Below are positions 18,103-26,027 of a DNA stretch of 59,030 bases, in pieces (positions within the stretch are counted from its first letter, which is position 1; each line of letters begins with the position of its first letter). The position numbers were made by a program, and so were the translations under genes. The stretch is taken from NCBI GenBank assembly GCA_944385965.1, contig CALWZG010000033.1, forward strand, positions 1 through 59,030, written 5' to 3'. The notes under the pieces were generated by a model. The model searched no databases, was not told the origin of the DNA, and saw only the letters and a list, made by a program, of their open reading frames with translations. The stretch comes from an uncultured Anaerotruncus sp. Lineage in GTDB: Bacteria; Bacillota; Clostridia; Oscillospirales; Ruminococcaceae.

Positions 18103-18510
18103 TTAACGTTCCTGAATCAGCTGTACTGCTTCATCAATATACTGAGTCAAGGGTTTCTCAGCCACTCCGGCTACACTGGCTCTGCACCGGCTGACTGGAA
18201 TTAAAATCTTATGGGCCAAACTTTGGGATACCGCCGCCGCCATCGCAGGGGTGATTTCCCCCAGCATGGAGTTGGCCAGCACAATTCCCAAGGGCCCCAC
18301 AATCACATCTTCCTTGCCAGCCTGCCCGCAGCAATATACCACTGAATTCTCTCCTGTGGCCCCAATTCCCGCGCCCGCTTTCAGCATGGCGGCGGTGGCC
18401 ATGGAATTTGTTCCCACCGCAGTAATTTTTTCCTGGGGTACACGGGTCTTTAAACGCTCTATCAGAGAGCGCCCTACCCCGCCCCCTTGCCCGTCCAGTA
18501 CATAAATCAT
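18103..18510 (-). CDS. DUF3842 family protein
   Basis: A 135-residue soluble protein matching the DUF3842 family of clostridia: N-terminal MIYVLDGQGGGVGRSLIE, then GTNSMATAAMLKAGAGIGATGENSVV. The glycine-rich GQGGGVG looks like a nucleotide-binding loop of a Rossmann-type fold; no activity is known. The ATG at 18510 overlaps the birA stop (ATGA), so it is translationally coupled to the biotin ligase. Confidence 0.8.
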   Translation of the reverse strand: MIYVLDGQGGGVGRSLIERLKTRVPQEKITAVGTNSMATAAMLKAGAGIGATGENSVVYCCGQAGKEDVIVGPLGIVLANSMLGEITPAMAAAVSQSLAHKILIPVSRCRASVAGVAEKPLTQYIDEAVQLIQER

Positions 18511-19295
18511 GTCCAATCTCCTCTCAGGCTTACTTCCCCACATCCAATGTTAGAGCATATCCCTTTCTCATCCTGTACCACTAAATTGGCGTTTTGGTCA
18601 ATGTCCAGCACCTTCACCCTTTTATGGGCTCCATTGGGTGCTGAAAACTCCACCTCTTTGCCAATGACGCAGGAACGCCGTTTATATTCCTCTAAAAAAG
18701 AGCCGCTCTCCAACTGCTGATAAATCTGTTGGAATTCTTCCAAAAGATAAGCCGCTAACTGGTTTAGGTCTACCTCTGGAATCCCGCAGGCTTCCAAAGA
18801 GGTGGCGATTTCCTTCAATTCTGGGGGAAAACTGCTGTTTTGCACATTGATACCCATTCCCACAACCAGATATTCCAGACTCCCCCCTACCCCTAAAGCG
18901 GACTCAGACAGAATACCACACAGTTTCTTCCCTTGGAAATACAGGTCATTCACCCATTTGATTTTTACCTCAAGGCCACAGGCCCGCTGAATCGCTCTGG
19001 CGCAGGCTACCGCTGCGCCAGGAGTAATCAACAGTGCTTGCTCCGGAGTGCAGGATGGCCTCAAAAGCACCGTCGTATAAAGCCCTGCTTGAGGCGGCGA
19101 GTAAAAACGGCGTCCTAATCTCCCCTTCCCGGCGGTTTGGGTTTTGCCTATGACCACCGTTCCATGAGGTGCCCCTGTTCTCGCCAAACGCTTCGCTTCC
19201 TCATTGGTGGAATCCACCGTCTCTAAAACCTCTAACCGCTTTACAAATGTTCCTGTCAGTGCGGCTTGTAGTTCCTCTTTGTTCAGTTCTCCCAT
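18507..19295 (-). CDS. birA: Biotin-[acetyl-CoA-carboxylase] ligase, no HTH
   Basis: A 262-residue BPL/LplA-fold enzyme that makes biotinyl-AMP and transfers biotin to the lysine of carboxyl carrier proteins. The catalytic GKGRLGRRFYSP loop (about 57-68), the KWVNDL adenylate-binding motif and a C-terminal SH3-like domain (about 215-262) are present. The N-terminal helix-turn-helix of bifunctional BirA repressors is absent, so it is a pure ligase. AAAGGAG lies before the ATG; the stop is coupled to the DUF3842 gene. Confidence 0.93.
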   Translation of the reverse strand: MGELNKEELQAALTGTFVKRLEVLETVDSTNEEAKRLARTGAPHGTVVIGKTQTAGKGRLGRRFYSPPQAGLYTTVLLRPSCTPEQALLITPGAAVACARAIQRACGLEVKIKWVNDLYFQGKKLCGILSESALGVGGSLEYLVVGMGINVQNSSFPPELKEIATSLEACGIPEVDLNQLAAYLLEEFQQIYQQLESGSFLEEYKRRSCVIGKEVEFSAPNGAHKRVKVLDIDQNANLVVQDEKGICSNIGCGEVSLRGDWT

Positions 19296-19307
19296 AGCTA
19301 TCTCCTT

Positions 19308-20171
19308 TCAAAAGCGTCTGGCGTAACCGCATTTTTGGCAGAGTGTCTCCACCGCCTGACGGCGGGAAAATCCCTCATAAATCGCCTTCGCTCTCTGAGT
19401 TTCCAAAATTTCTTCCAGCGTCTGTTGGTACAGATTCCCCAACGGAATGTCCCCTTGGCTGTCTAAACAGCAGGGTACCACTGTACCATCACAAAGAACT
19501 CCCAAATGGTCCCGCAGTCCATAACAAAATATCTGTTCCTTTGTATCTGTTCGTTTTTGGTCCGGCCAATCAAAAATTTCAGCCAAGCTTAAATAAAGAT
19601 GGTCTTCCAGCTTAATGCTGCCCTTTTGAAGAACCTGTTCTTCTGATAAGGACGGATACCATTCTCTCAAATAGCTTAAAATTTCTGGGTTCAGGAGATT
19701 CCTGCCCATTTTTCTTTCCGCGTCCTGATTCCACAAACGGAACTCTACTAAAATTCCCTGCTGCCGTGCCTGCTGGGAAAACTCATATATATTCGTTAAA
19801 TACTCCTTTAACGAAATATTTTCCTGATTGGCTTCATAACTGTGGAGGGAGAATCCAATCTTCCGCAGAGAGTTCGCTGTTAAGAGAATATCCTTTACAC
19901 CTGAAATACAGGTCCCATTGGTGGTTAAATTCACCTGCTTTTTATAGAAAGCGCAGCATGCGAATAGTTCGGAAAGCGCTGGGTGCAGTAAGGGCTCCCC
20001 CATCAAATGAAAATAAAGGTAATCGGTATAGGAATCCAGCTGCTGGACAACCCTCTGAAATTCTGACACGCTCATAAATCTGGATGGACGATGGTTTTGG
20101 GGACAAAAATCACATTTCAGGTTGCATACATTGGTAATCTCCACATAAACCTTCTTAAAACGTTTGCTCAT
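19308..20171 (-). CDS. Radical SAM/SPASM domain protein
   Basis: A 287-residue radical SAM enzyme. C-x3-C-x2-C in EITNVCNLKCDFCPQN (about 12-27) binds the SAM-cleaving [4Fe-4S] cluster, and LMGEPLLHP is the GGE-like motif. The C-terminus is a short SPASM-type region: CYGLRDHLGVLCDGTVVPCC, then CQKCGYARRF. Such enzymes modify peptides or proteins or act as anaerobic maturases; no precursor peptide is seen beside it. Its start overlaps the HAD gene stop by 4 bases and birA follows after 12 bases. Confidence 0.85.
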   Translation of the reverse strand: MSKRFKKVYVEITNVCNLKCDFCPQNHRPSRFMSVSEFQRVVQQLDSYTDYLYFHLMGEPLLHPALSELFACCAFYKKQVNLTTNGTCISGVKDILLTANSLRKIGFSLHSYEANQENISLKEYLTNIYEFSQQARQQGILVEFRLWNQDAERKMGRNLLNPEILSYLREWYPSLSEEQVLQKGSIKLEDHLYLSLAEIFDWPDQKRTDTKEQIFCYGLRDHLGVLCDGTVVPCCLDSQGDIPLGNLYQQTLEEILETQRAKAIYEGFSRRQAVETLCQKCGYARRF

Positions 20172-20947
20172 AACAAAAATTTTTCGATGACTTCTGCCAC
20201 CGCTCCCTCCTCATTGGTTCTTTGGGTCACATAATCCGCCTGAGCCTTGACCTCTTGGGGAGAATTCCCTACTGCGATTCCTAAAGGCGCTCCCAAAATC
20301 ATATCCAAGTCATTAAAGTAATTGCCTACCGCAATCACATCTTCTGGGGAAACCTCAGCCAAACGGGCTACCTTTTGTATCCCTGCCCATTTATTCACTC
20401 CAGCAGGCATTACATCCATCAAATCCGGTTCCGACATAACACAGTAAAGGTTTAATCCTTTACTGTCTATAAAGCGGCGGACTCCCTCACAATCGCCACT
20501 GACAATAAATCCGTCTGTGGTTTCAAACGGGACATCATCAATGGAATGATAAAGACAGGCTGTGTTTTGATAGCGCGCCTCCAACTTAGGTAATTCAGAG
20601 GTGCGCCGATTGACACCCCAATACCCATTCCCTATCAGGTGCAGCGCTGTATCCGGTAAATTTTGACAACATTCAATCAGTGCTGCCATCTCATAAGGCT
20701 GTGCGTAAGTGGTATACAAAAGCCCCTGCTGCGGCATCTGATAAGCTGTGCCTCCATTGTTCAGTATAAAATAATCACAAAATTTAAACAGATGTTCTAT
20801 ACCCGCAAAACTTTTGCGTCCAGAGACAAAACAGACGAAATGTCCTTTCTCTCTGGCTTGCCGCAAACGCAGCTGATTGATGGATGGAATCTTTGTCCCC
20901 TTTCCAAAGGTGGTCCCATCCAAATCCAGCGCCAAAAATTTCCCCAT
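20168..20947 (-). CDS. HAD superfamily hydrolase, Cof type
   Basis: A 259-residue Cof/IIB-type HAD phosphatase. Motif I LALDLDGTTF, motif II CFVSGRKS, a C2B cap, and motif III/IV VIAVGNYFNDLDMILGAP are intact. Substrates in this family are sugar phosphates, nucleotides or flavin phosphates; specificity is not readable. AAGGGGG precedes the ATG. First gene of the HAD-rSAM-birA-DUF3842 operon. Confidence 0.88.
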   Translation of the reverse strand: MGKFLALDLDGTTFGKGTKIPSINQLRLRQAREKGHFVCFVSGRKSFAGIEHLFKFCDYFILNNGGTAYQMPQQGLLYTTYAQPYEMAALIECCQNLPDTALHLIGNGYWGVNRRTSELPKLEARYQNTACLYHSIDDVPFETTDGFIVSGDCEGVRRFIDSKGLNLYCVMSEPDLMDVMPAGVNKWAGIQKVARLAEVSPEDVIAVGNYFNDLDMILGAPLGIAVGNSPQEVKAQADYVTQRTNEEGAVAEVIEKFLL

Positions 20948-21050
20948 TTTTCTTCCCCCTTCACCTGTAAAGCTATTTTAACATAAACTTTTCAGGAAAG
21001 AAAGACCATACCAAATGGACACTGTTTTCAGGCGGCTGAAAATTAGGGGG

Positions 21051-21079
21051 TTGATTGGCGATTGGATGGGTGGTAAAAT
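21051..21079 (+). promoter_or_regulatory. Promoter of azlCD
   Basis: TTGATT (21051-21056), a 17-base spacer ending in TGG, then TAAAAT (21074-21079). Confidence 0.65.
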
Positions 21080-21139
21080 CGAAAGGATGTATCTGTTAAA
21101 ATCTGTACGGATGAGCATGTAACAAGGAGGAAAGGTTAT

Positions 21140-21856
21140 TTGGTTCAACTTGAAAGAAAAAAGATAAAAAAAGCGTTTCAGGCAGCCTTTCCGCATACCA
21201 TACCAATCTTCACTGGCTTTTGGTTTTTGGGGATGACCTATGGGGTCTATATGCATGTGTGTGGATTCAGCTTTTGGTATCCCATGGTCATGAGCCTGGT
21301 CATTTTCGCTGGCTCAGTGGAATTTGTGGCGGCGAATCTGCTTTTGGGGGCTTTTAACCCCTTGCAGGCCCTGACGCTGACCCTCATGATTAACGCCAGA
21401 CATTTATTCTATGGAATTTCTATGCTGGAAAAGTTTCGGGGGATGGGATGGAAAAAATTCTATTTGATTTTTGGAATGTGCGATGAGAGCTTTTCCATCA
21501 ATTATACCGCGGAAATCCCTTCTGATGTAGACAAGGGCTGGTTCATGTTTTTTGTCACCTTGCTGAATCATTTCTATTGGTTCTTTGGAGCCACCTTGGG
21601 AGGCGTCCTGGGAGCTTTGGTTCAGTTCAACACAGAAGGACTGGATTTTGTGATGACCGCTATGTTTGTGGTGATTTTCCTGGAACAATGGCTGAAAGAA
21701 ACAAAACATACCAGCGCCTTGCTGGGACTATTTCTTCCAACGGTCTGCCTGGTTCTTTTTGGGGCGGAAAATTTCATGCTCCCCGCTATGGCTGCTTTGC
21801 TGGCAGCCCTCACCCTCTTGCGAACCCATATTGAGAAAGGCGGTGCGTCTTCTTGA
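21140..21856 (+). CDS. azlC: AzlC family branched-chain amino-acid exporter, large subunit
   Basis: A 238-residue membrane protein of the AzlC family, which with AzlD exports branched-chain amino acids or azaleucine. [34 protein letters not shown] and [14 protein letters not shown] are the conserved segments. The TTG start at 21140 has AAGGAGGAAAGG just upstream. The stop overlaps the azlD start. Confidence 0.92.
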   Translation: MVQLERKKIKKAFQAAFPHTIPIFTGFWFLGMTYGVYMHVCGFSFWYPMVMSLVIFAGSVEFVAANLLLGAFNPLQALTLTLMINARHLFYGISMLEKFRGMGWKKFYLIFGMCDESFSINYTAEIPSDVDKGWFMFFVTLLNHFYWFFGATLGGVLGALVQFNTEGLDFVMTAMFVVIFLEQWLKETKHTSALLGLFLPTVCLVLFGAENFMLPAMAALLAALTLLRTHIEKGGASS

Positions 21857-22185
21857 GTATGACCTTCTCACAGCAGGTAATCACCATCGCTATGGTGGTT
21901 TTAGGGACGATGCTGACCAGATTCCTGCCATTTCTTCTTTTCCCTGGGGAAAAACGTACCCCAGCCTATATCCAGTATCTTGGGAGGGTTCTTCCTTCTG
22001 CTGTTTTTGGACTTTTGGTGGTCTACTGCCTTAAAAATGTCCACCTGTTTTCAGGCAGCCATGGTATTCCAGAAGCGGTGTCCATCGCTTTGGTGGTAGG
22101 GCTTCATTTATGGAAGCGGCAGATGCTGCTTTCCATCGCCGGAGGAACGATTTGCTATATGCTGCTGGTACAGACCATATTTTGA
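21853..22185 (+). CDS. azlD: AzlD family branched-chain amino-acid exporter, small subunit
   Basis: A 110-residue protein with about four TM helices; [20 protein letters not shown] and [15 protein letters not shown] are typical of AzlD. The TTG at 21853 overlaps the azlC stop (TTGA); the ATG at 21859 is the alternative start. It is the essential partner of AzlC. Confidence 0.9.
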   Translation: MSMTFSQQVITIAMVVLGTMLTRFLPFLLFPGEKRTPAYIQYLGRVLPSAVFGLLVVYCLKNVHLFSGSHGIPEAVSIALVVGLHLWKRQMLLSIAGGTICYMLLVQTIF

Positions 22186-22207
22186 TTTTTCAGATGATTC
22201 TTGTCTG

Positions 22208-22234
22208 AAGGCCCGTCCAAACCGGACGGGCCTT
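22208..22234 (+). terminator. Terminator after azlCD
   Basis: An 11-bp stem AAGGCCCGTCC / GGACGGGCCTT with a 5-base loop. The U-run after it is short (TTGCTTAT). Confidence 0.8.
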
Positions 22235-22360
22235 GCTTATCAAAATTCTCTTTATCTTCACCCAAATTCTATAAAAAATTTTTCTATCAATTTGAAGTCA
22301 AACCTGCATTTATTTCGTTTTATGGGTGTAAGGTCAAAAAGGTGGTGAGTGAAGGACGGA

Positions 22361-22873
22361 ATGACAAATGAACAATTTAAGGTGTTGATAGAACAGTATG
22401 AGTCTCTGGTGTTCTCGGTTTGCTACCAGCTGGTAAGGGATCACCATGAGGCGCAGAATCTGGCTCAGGATACCTTCGTTTCCGCTTTCGCTCACATTGA
22501 TACCGTCAAAGAGCAAAACTTGAAGGCATGGCTGACCAGAATCGCCGCCAACAAAGCAAAAGATTATCTAAAAAGCGCTTACATACGAAAGGTTGCCCTC
22601 TCCCAGGATATGAGCGAACTGGACGCTGTTCGGGCGGAGGCTTCCCCCGAACGCCTGGTGATTGACCAGGAAAACGCGGACTTTATCCGAAAAAGTGTCT
22701 ATCATTTAAAAGAACCTTACCATAAGGTGGCTGTGTTGTTCTTTTTGGAAGAACGCTCGGTGGAAGAAATTTCCCAGACACTGGAGCGGCCGAAAAAAAC
22801 TGTACAAACACAATTATACCGAGCCAAGCTGGCCTTACAGGAACAACTGAGAAAGGAGGGATTTCATCCATGA
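22361..22873 (+). CDS. ECF-type RNA polymerase sigma factor
   Basis: A 170-residue sigma-70 family member of the extracytoplasmic-function group. Region 2 (YESLVFSVCYQLVRDHHEAQ, then AQDTFVSAF) binds core enzyme and the -10 box. Region 4 (SVEEISQTLERPKKTVQTQL) is the -35-reading helix-turn-helix. The ATG at 22361 has GAAGG five bases upstream; a GTG at 22349 is possible. The next gene, coupled by a 4-base overlap, encodes the likely anti-sigma factor. A TGAAGT-N17-CGTTTT sequence upstream loosely resembles an ECF autoregulatory promoter. Confidence 0.9.
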   Translation: MTNEQFKVLIEQYESLVFSVCYQLVRDHHEAQNLAQDTFVSAFAHIDTVKEQNLKAWLTRIAANKAKDYLKSAYIRKVALSQDMSELDAVRAEASPERLVIDQENADFIRKSVYHLKEPYHKVAVLFFLEERSVEEISQTLERPKKTVQTQLYRAKLALQEQLRKEGFHP

Positions 22874-23340
22874 ATACACCCCAAAAGCTATTTGAGGAAG
22901 ACGGACATCTTACCATATACGCATTAGAGGCTTTGGTTCGGGATGAGCCTTTAGACGAGCTTTCCCGATTGGAAATCAGTGAGCATCTGGCTTTTTGCGA
23001 CCAATGTGTAGACCGCTATACCGCTATGCTGACAGAAGAAGTTCTCTTACCTCCTGAAGAACCTATGGCTTCCAGCGTCATCAAACGCCTAAGGCAAAAG
23101 GCCCGTCGGGCATTCCGAAGCAGATACACCTCCGCTGTGGCGGCGGCCTGCCTCACCTTAATTTTTTGGAATTTGGGGATTTTTCAGGTGGAACCTTCCC
23201 AAAACGGAAAATTCGCGGAATATCTTTATCAATCTGTGGATTCCTTTCATGAAAAAACCACCGCTTTTACCGATCGAGTCACCCAAGGACTGGATCAAAT
23301 CTTAAATCAATTTACCTTTGAGAGGAGTTTAAAGAAATGA
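22870..23340 (+). CDS. Anti-sigma factor with zinc-binding HCC motif
   Basis: A 156-residue protein. The cytoplasmic N-terminal half has the zinc anti-sigma pattern H-x3-C-x2-C (EHLAFCDQC, about residues 39-47). One TM helix (about 92-110) and a short extracellular segment follow. It probably holds the sigma factor at the membrane. The extracellular part is only about 45 residues, so the signal is likely sensed by, or together with, the following membrane proteins. Confidence 0.85.
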   Translation: MNTPQKLFEEDGHLTIYALEALVRDEPLDELSRLEISEHLAFCDQCVDRYTAMLTEEVLLPPEEPMASSVIKRLRQKARRAFRSRYTSAVAAACLTLIFWNLGIFQVEPSQNGKFAEYLYQSVDSFHEKTTAFTDRVTQGLDQILNQFTFERSLKK

Positions 23341-23882
23341 GACCAAAGAATGGCTTTTTTACATTTTGTTTTGCCTTGGTCCCCGGCGCTGGGGAAATGT
23401 ATTTAGGAATGATGCGAAAGGGTTTGACCATCATGTGCGGCTTCTGGGGACTTATCAGTATCTGCGGATTTTTCCAGATTGATTTTTTGCTGTTCTTTCT
23501 GCCGGTTATCTGGTGCTATTCCTTCTTTGACACCATGAACTCCCGCTCTCTGTCTCCCCAGGAGCTGAAAGCGATTGATGAAGCCTATTGGGCCCAAGGA
23601 ATGCAATCCATGCTTGGAGAGTGTGGACAACTGTTTAAAAAGAGACACCTTCTGGTAGGCTGGGGACTGATTTTGATTGGAGTCTGGTCACTTATGGACA
23701 CAGCCATTTGGGCCATTGGGCAGTACCTTCCAGAATGGGTCTTTTGGGCGGCTCGCAGAATCCCCAATGTGATTGTATATATTGTCATCATTGGGTTTGG
23801 TATCCATCTTGTGCGGGGCAAACGTCCCCAAAAATCAGAACACGATTTCGTTGCGTATAAAGGAGAGGAACATCATGAATGA
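23337..23882 (+). CDS. TM2-like membrane protein of the sigma operon
   Basis: A 181-residue protein. The N-terminal FALVPGAGEMYLGMMRKGL resembles the TM2 domain start (PGxGxxYLG), followed by two hydrophobic helices. A cytoplasmic linker comes next, then two more TM helices (VGWGLILIGVWSLMDTAIWA; VIVYIVIIGFGIHLV). No enzymatic motif. It overlaps both neighbours by a few bases, so it is part of the sigma/anti-sigma transcript. Confidence 0.8.
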   Translation: MRPKNGFFTFCFALVPGAGEMYLGMMRKGLTIMCGFWGLISICGFFQIDFLLFFLPVIWCYSFFDTMNSRSLSPQELKAIDEAYWAQGMQSMLGECGQLFKKRHLLVGWGLILIGVWSLMDTAIWAIGQYLPEWVFWAARRIPNVIVYIVIIGFGIHLVRGKRPQKSEHDFVAYKGEEHHE

Positions 23883-24819
23883 GTGGAATCAAATGGAACT
23901 GGAATCCCCAACCCCAGAATCTTCCCCAACGGACACCACATCCCAGGCTTCCTCTTACACCCCGCCAGCGGCCCCTGATGCCCCCAAGCCTGAGCACAAG
24001 CGATTTGTCCCTCCTCCCATTCCCCCTGTACGCCGGGTGGGAACCCTTACAATGGGGATTGCCTTAATCGCTGCTGGTTTGACCGCTTTGGCCTATACCT
24101 TTATTCCTGGATTCAACCTGATTCTGGTATTAAAACTTTCTCCCATTATTTTTATCCTGTTGGGTATTGAGGTACTAATCGCTTTCTTTTTCCATAAAGG
24201 CGAGCGGATAAAGTATGATTTTCTATCTGGCTTTGTCTGCTTTTGCCTGATTATCTGCTGCAGTGTTCTCAGTGTGATTCCCGTGCTGTGGAATTATTAT
24301 GGGCCGGAAGCTATACAGGCTCATGTAAATCTGGAAAGAAACGCCCGGCAGCAATTATATCAAGCCTTCTACGGTACTTCTGTCCCTGTAAGTGATTGTT
24401 ATGTTCAGCTGGATTCTCCTTATTATATTTCAGCGGCGGAAGAACTCGACCAACAACAGCTTGCTGAAAACTCCACCCTGTTTTTGGATATGGAATTAGC
24501 CAATGTCTATCAGGACCCTCTCTCCTTCGCCACCGATGCCAAGATCTTTCTGGACCTAATCAGCCAGACTCCTTATGAACTTGGACAAGTCCATATTTAC
24601 AGCTCTAACGCCGATGAACAGATTCAATTTGAACTGAATTTTCATAATGGTGAGCAGTTTTTCTTAGGGCTAACTCCAGAATTGCTGGTTGACCATGTGG
24701 AGGAGATTGTTTATGACACGGTGGACGCTTTTGAGGAAGAGGAATCTGAGTCTTCTTTTGAGCAAGCTGACTCCAGTTCAACCATCTCGGACTTAGAAAC
24801 TTCTCCACAGGCGGCATAA
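23875..24819 (+). CDS. Membrane protein with LiaF/DUF5668-like TM region
   Basis: A 314-residue protein. A Pro/Ser/Thr-rich cytoplasmic N-terminus (about 1-50) is followed by a pair of helices (LTMGIALIAAGLTALAY and LKLSPIIFILLGIEVLIAFF) much like the LiaI/LiaF/DUF5668 envelope-stress module. A third TM helix, an extracellular domain of about 190 residues and a very acidic Ser-rich tail complete it. The ATG at 23875 follows AAAGGAGAGG; the longer extension would overlap the previous gene. It is a candidate sensor or output of the ECF system. Confidence 0.75.
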   Translation: MNEWNQMELESPTPESSPTDTTSQASSYTPPAAPDAPKPEHKRFVPPPIPPVRRVGTLTMGIALIAAGLTALAYTFIPGFNLILVLKLSPIIFILLGIEVLIAFFFHKGERIKYDFLSGFVCFCLIICCSVLSVIPVLWNYYGPEAIQAHVNLERNARQQLYQAFYGTSVPVSDCYVQLDSPYYISAAEELDQQQLAENSTLFLDMELANVYQDPLSFATDAKIFLDLISQTPYELGQVHIYSSNADEQIQFELNFHNGEQFFLGLTPELLVDHVEEIVYDTVDAFEEEESESSFEQADSSSTISDLETSPQAA

Positions 24820-24835
24820 ACCCTAAATAACATAT

Positions 24836-24881
24836 AAAAAATCCCATAGAACTCTATCATCAAGGGTTCTATGGGATTTTT
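24836..24881. terminator. Bidirectional terminator
   Basis: A 16-bp perfect stem AAAAATCCCATAGAAC / GTTCTATGGGATTTTT separates the convergent sigma operon (plus) and the long malQ-to-DHHW operon (minus). Confidence 0.9.
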
Positions 24882-24888
24882 GTATGAT

Positions 24889-26007
24889 TTATGATGCTGT
24901 CGGCTCTTTAAGAAGTCCTTCCAAAACAGAAAGTACAGGTTCTGTAACAAAATGATCCACCGAATATGCGAAAAGAATCTGATTATACTCAGATACATCC
25001 AACGCTTCAATCTGCTGCGCAGAAGCTTTTGTGGTGTTAATAAAGGTCACCTTCTCATAATGGATCAACAAAAATGGCAAATAGCTTTGAAAAGAATCAT
25101 CCCCAAAAATAAGCAGCTGCTTTGTATATTGGGGATTGCTGATATCAATGTCTATTCTTGGGGAATCTCCCCCCAACAGAATATCCTTGGTGTCTCCCAA
25201 CTCCTTGCGGAATTCCGGATAAAGTGAGTAGTATGTTCTCTGTCCATCCTTATCAGAATGGGTCACCGCGTACCCTCGCCAATTTTTAGAGAACAGATAG
25301 GCGGAGATCCGATCCGGCTCTACCTCTCTATATGGAGATAAATCGTAAAGGTCCCCATAATACTCATAGTCCAAATGCTTTACATCAAACTCACCCAGTC
25401 CTCTGGGGGTTAAACCCAGTTTCTGGGCCGCCACAGTATAAATATAATAGCCGCCTAAACCGGTAGGGCTGCTGTCTGTCCGATAATACAGATATTCTTC
25501 CTGATGGTTGTGCAGCACAGGATAAACATCGATGGAGGTAAGATGCCCTGAAAGCTGCCGATACACGTCATCTATCAGCTGCTGTTTCTGATTATACAGC
25601 GGAGCGGTGGCATTATAGGGAACCTTATATTGCTGCACAGCACAAGCGGTGGGTATCAACATGACATAGCTGGCCCGGTCATACGCCTGGGAAAACCGCA
25701 GCATAGCTTGGGTATTCTCGTTGATGGTCTGCTGGTCTTTGGGCTGAACATCCAGCATCAAAGCATCTTTAGAGATAAAAACCCCATTCTGCTCTTTTAA
25801 ACCGCTCATATAATTGAGAGAGACCTGAAGATGCCGCAGCGTTTCGGATAAAGGGAATCTGTCCTTCACCACATTTTCCAGCTGCTGAAAGGGTTCTTTC
25901 GAGGAGAGGGCCTGTCTCATCGCGGCGGCTCCCCCATCATAAAGCAATGCTCCCAACCCCGCCAGAAGCAACAGCAAAAATACCAAACCAGAGATTTTCT
26001 TTTCCAT
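24889..26007 (-). CDS. Degenerate DHHW-family protein (HHW lost)
   Basis: A 372-residue membrane-anchored extracytoplasmic protein, homologous along its length to the DHHW protein at 12222-13400. Shared landmarks are the N-terminal TM, RASYVMLIPTACAVQQYKVP against TVALIPNSYAILQDLVP, and YLYYRTD at the active-site strand. Where the intact protein has D-H-H-W, this one has D178-S-S-P. A Ser remains in FGDDSFQSYLPFL (S305). The loss of both histidines argues against the usual transferase chemistry. The ATG at 26007 follows GGAAGGAGGG. Last gene of a six-gene operon, 20 bases after the degenerate MBOAT. Confidence 0.8.
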   Translation of the reverse strand: MEKKISGLVFLLLLLAGLGALLYDGGAAAMRQALSSKEPFQQLENVVKDRFPLSETLRHLQVSLNYMSGLKEQNGVFISKDALMLDVQPKDQQTINENTQAMLRFSQAYDRASYVMLIPTACAVQQYKVPYNATAPLYNQKQQLIDDVYRQLSGHLTSIDVYPVLHNHQEEYLYYRTDSSPTGLGGYYIYTVAAQKLGLTPRGLGEFDVKHLDYEYYGDLYDLSPYREVEPDRISAYLFSKNWRGYAVTHSDKDGQRTYYSLYPEFRKELGDTKDILLGGDSPRIDIDISNPQYTKQLLIFGDDSFQSYLPFLLIHYEKVTFINTTKASAQQIEALDVSEYNQILFAYSVDHFVTEPVLSVLEGLLKEPTAS

Positions 26008-26027
26008 AAGGCCCTCCTTCCCCCCGT

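Noticed and set aside
20978..21256. Minus-strand open frame in the azlC promoter region
   Set aside because: Overlaps the azlC start and promoter; no ribosome site or homology.
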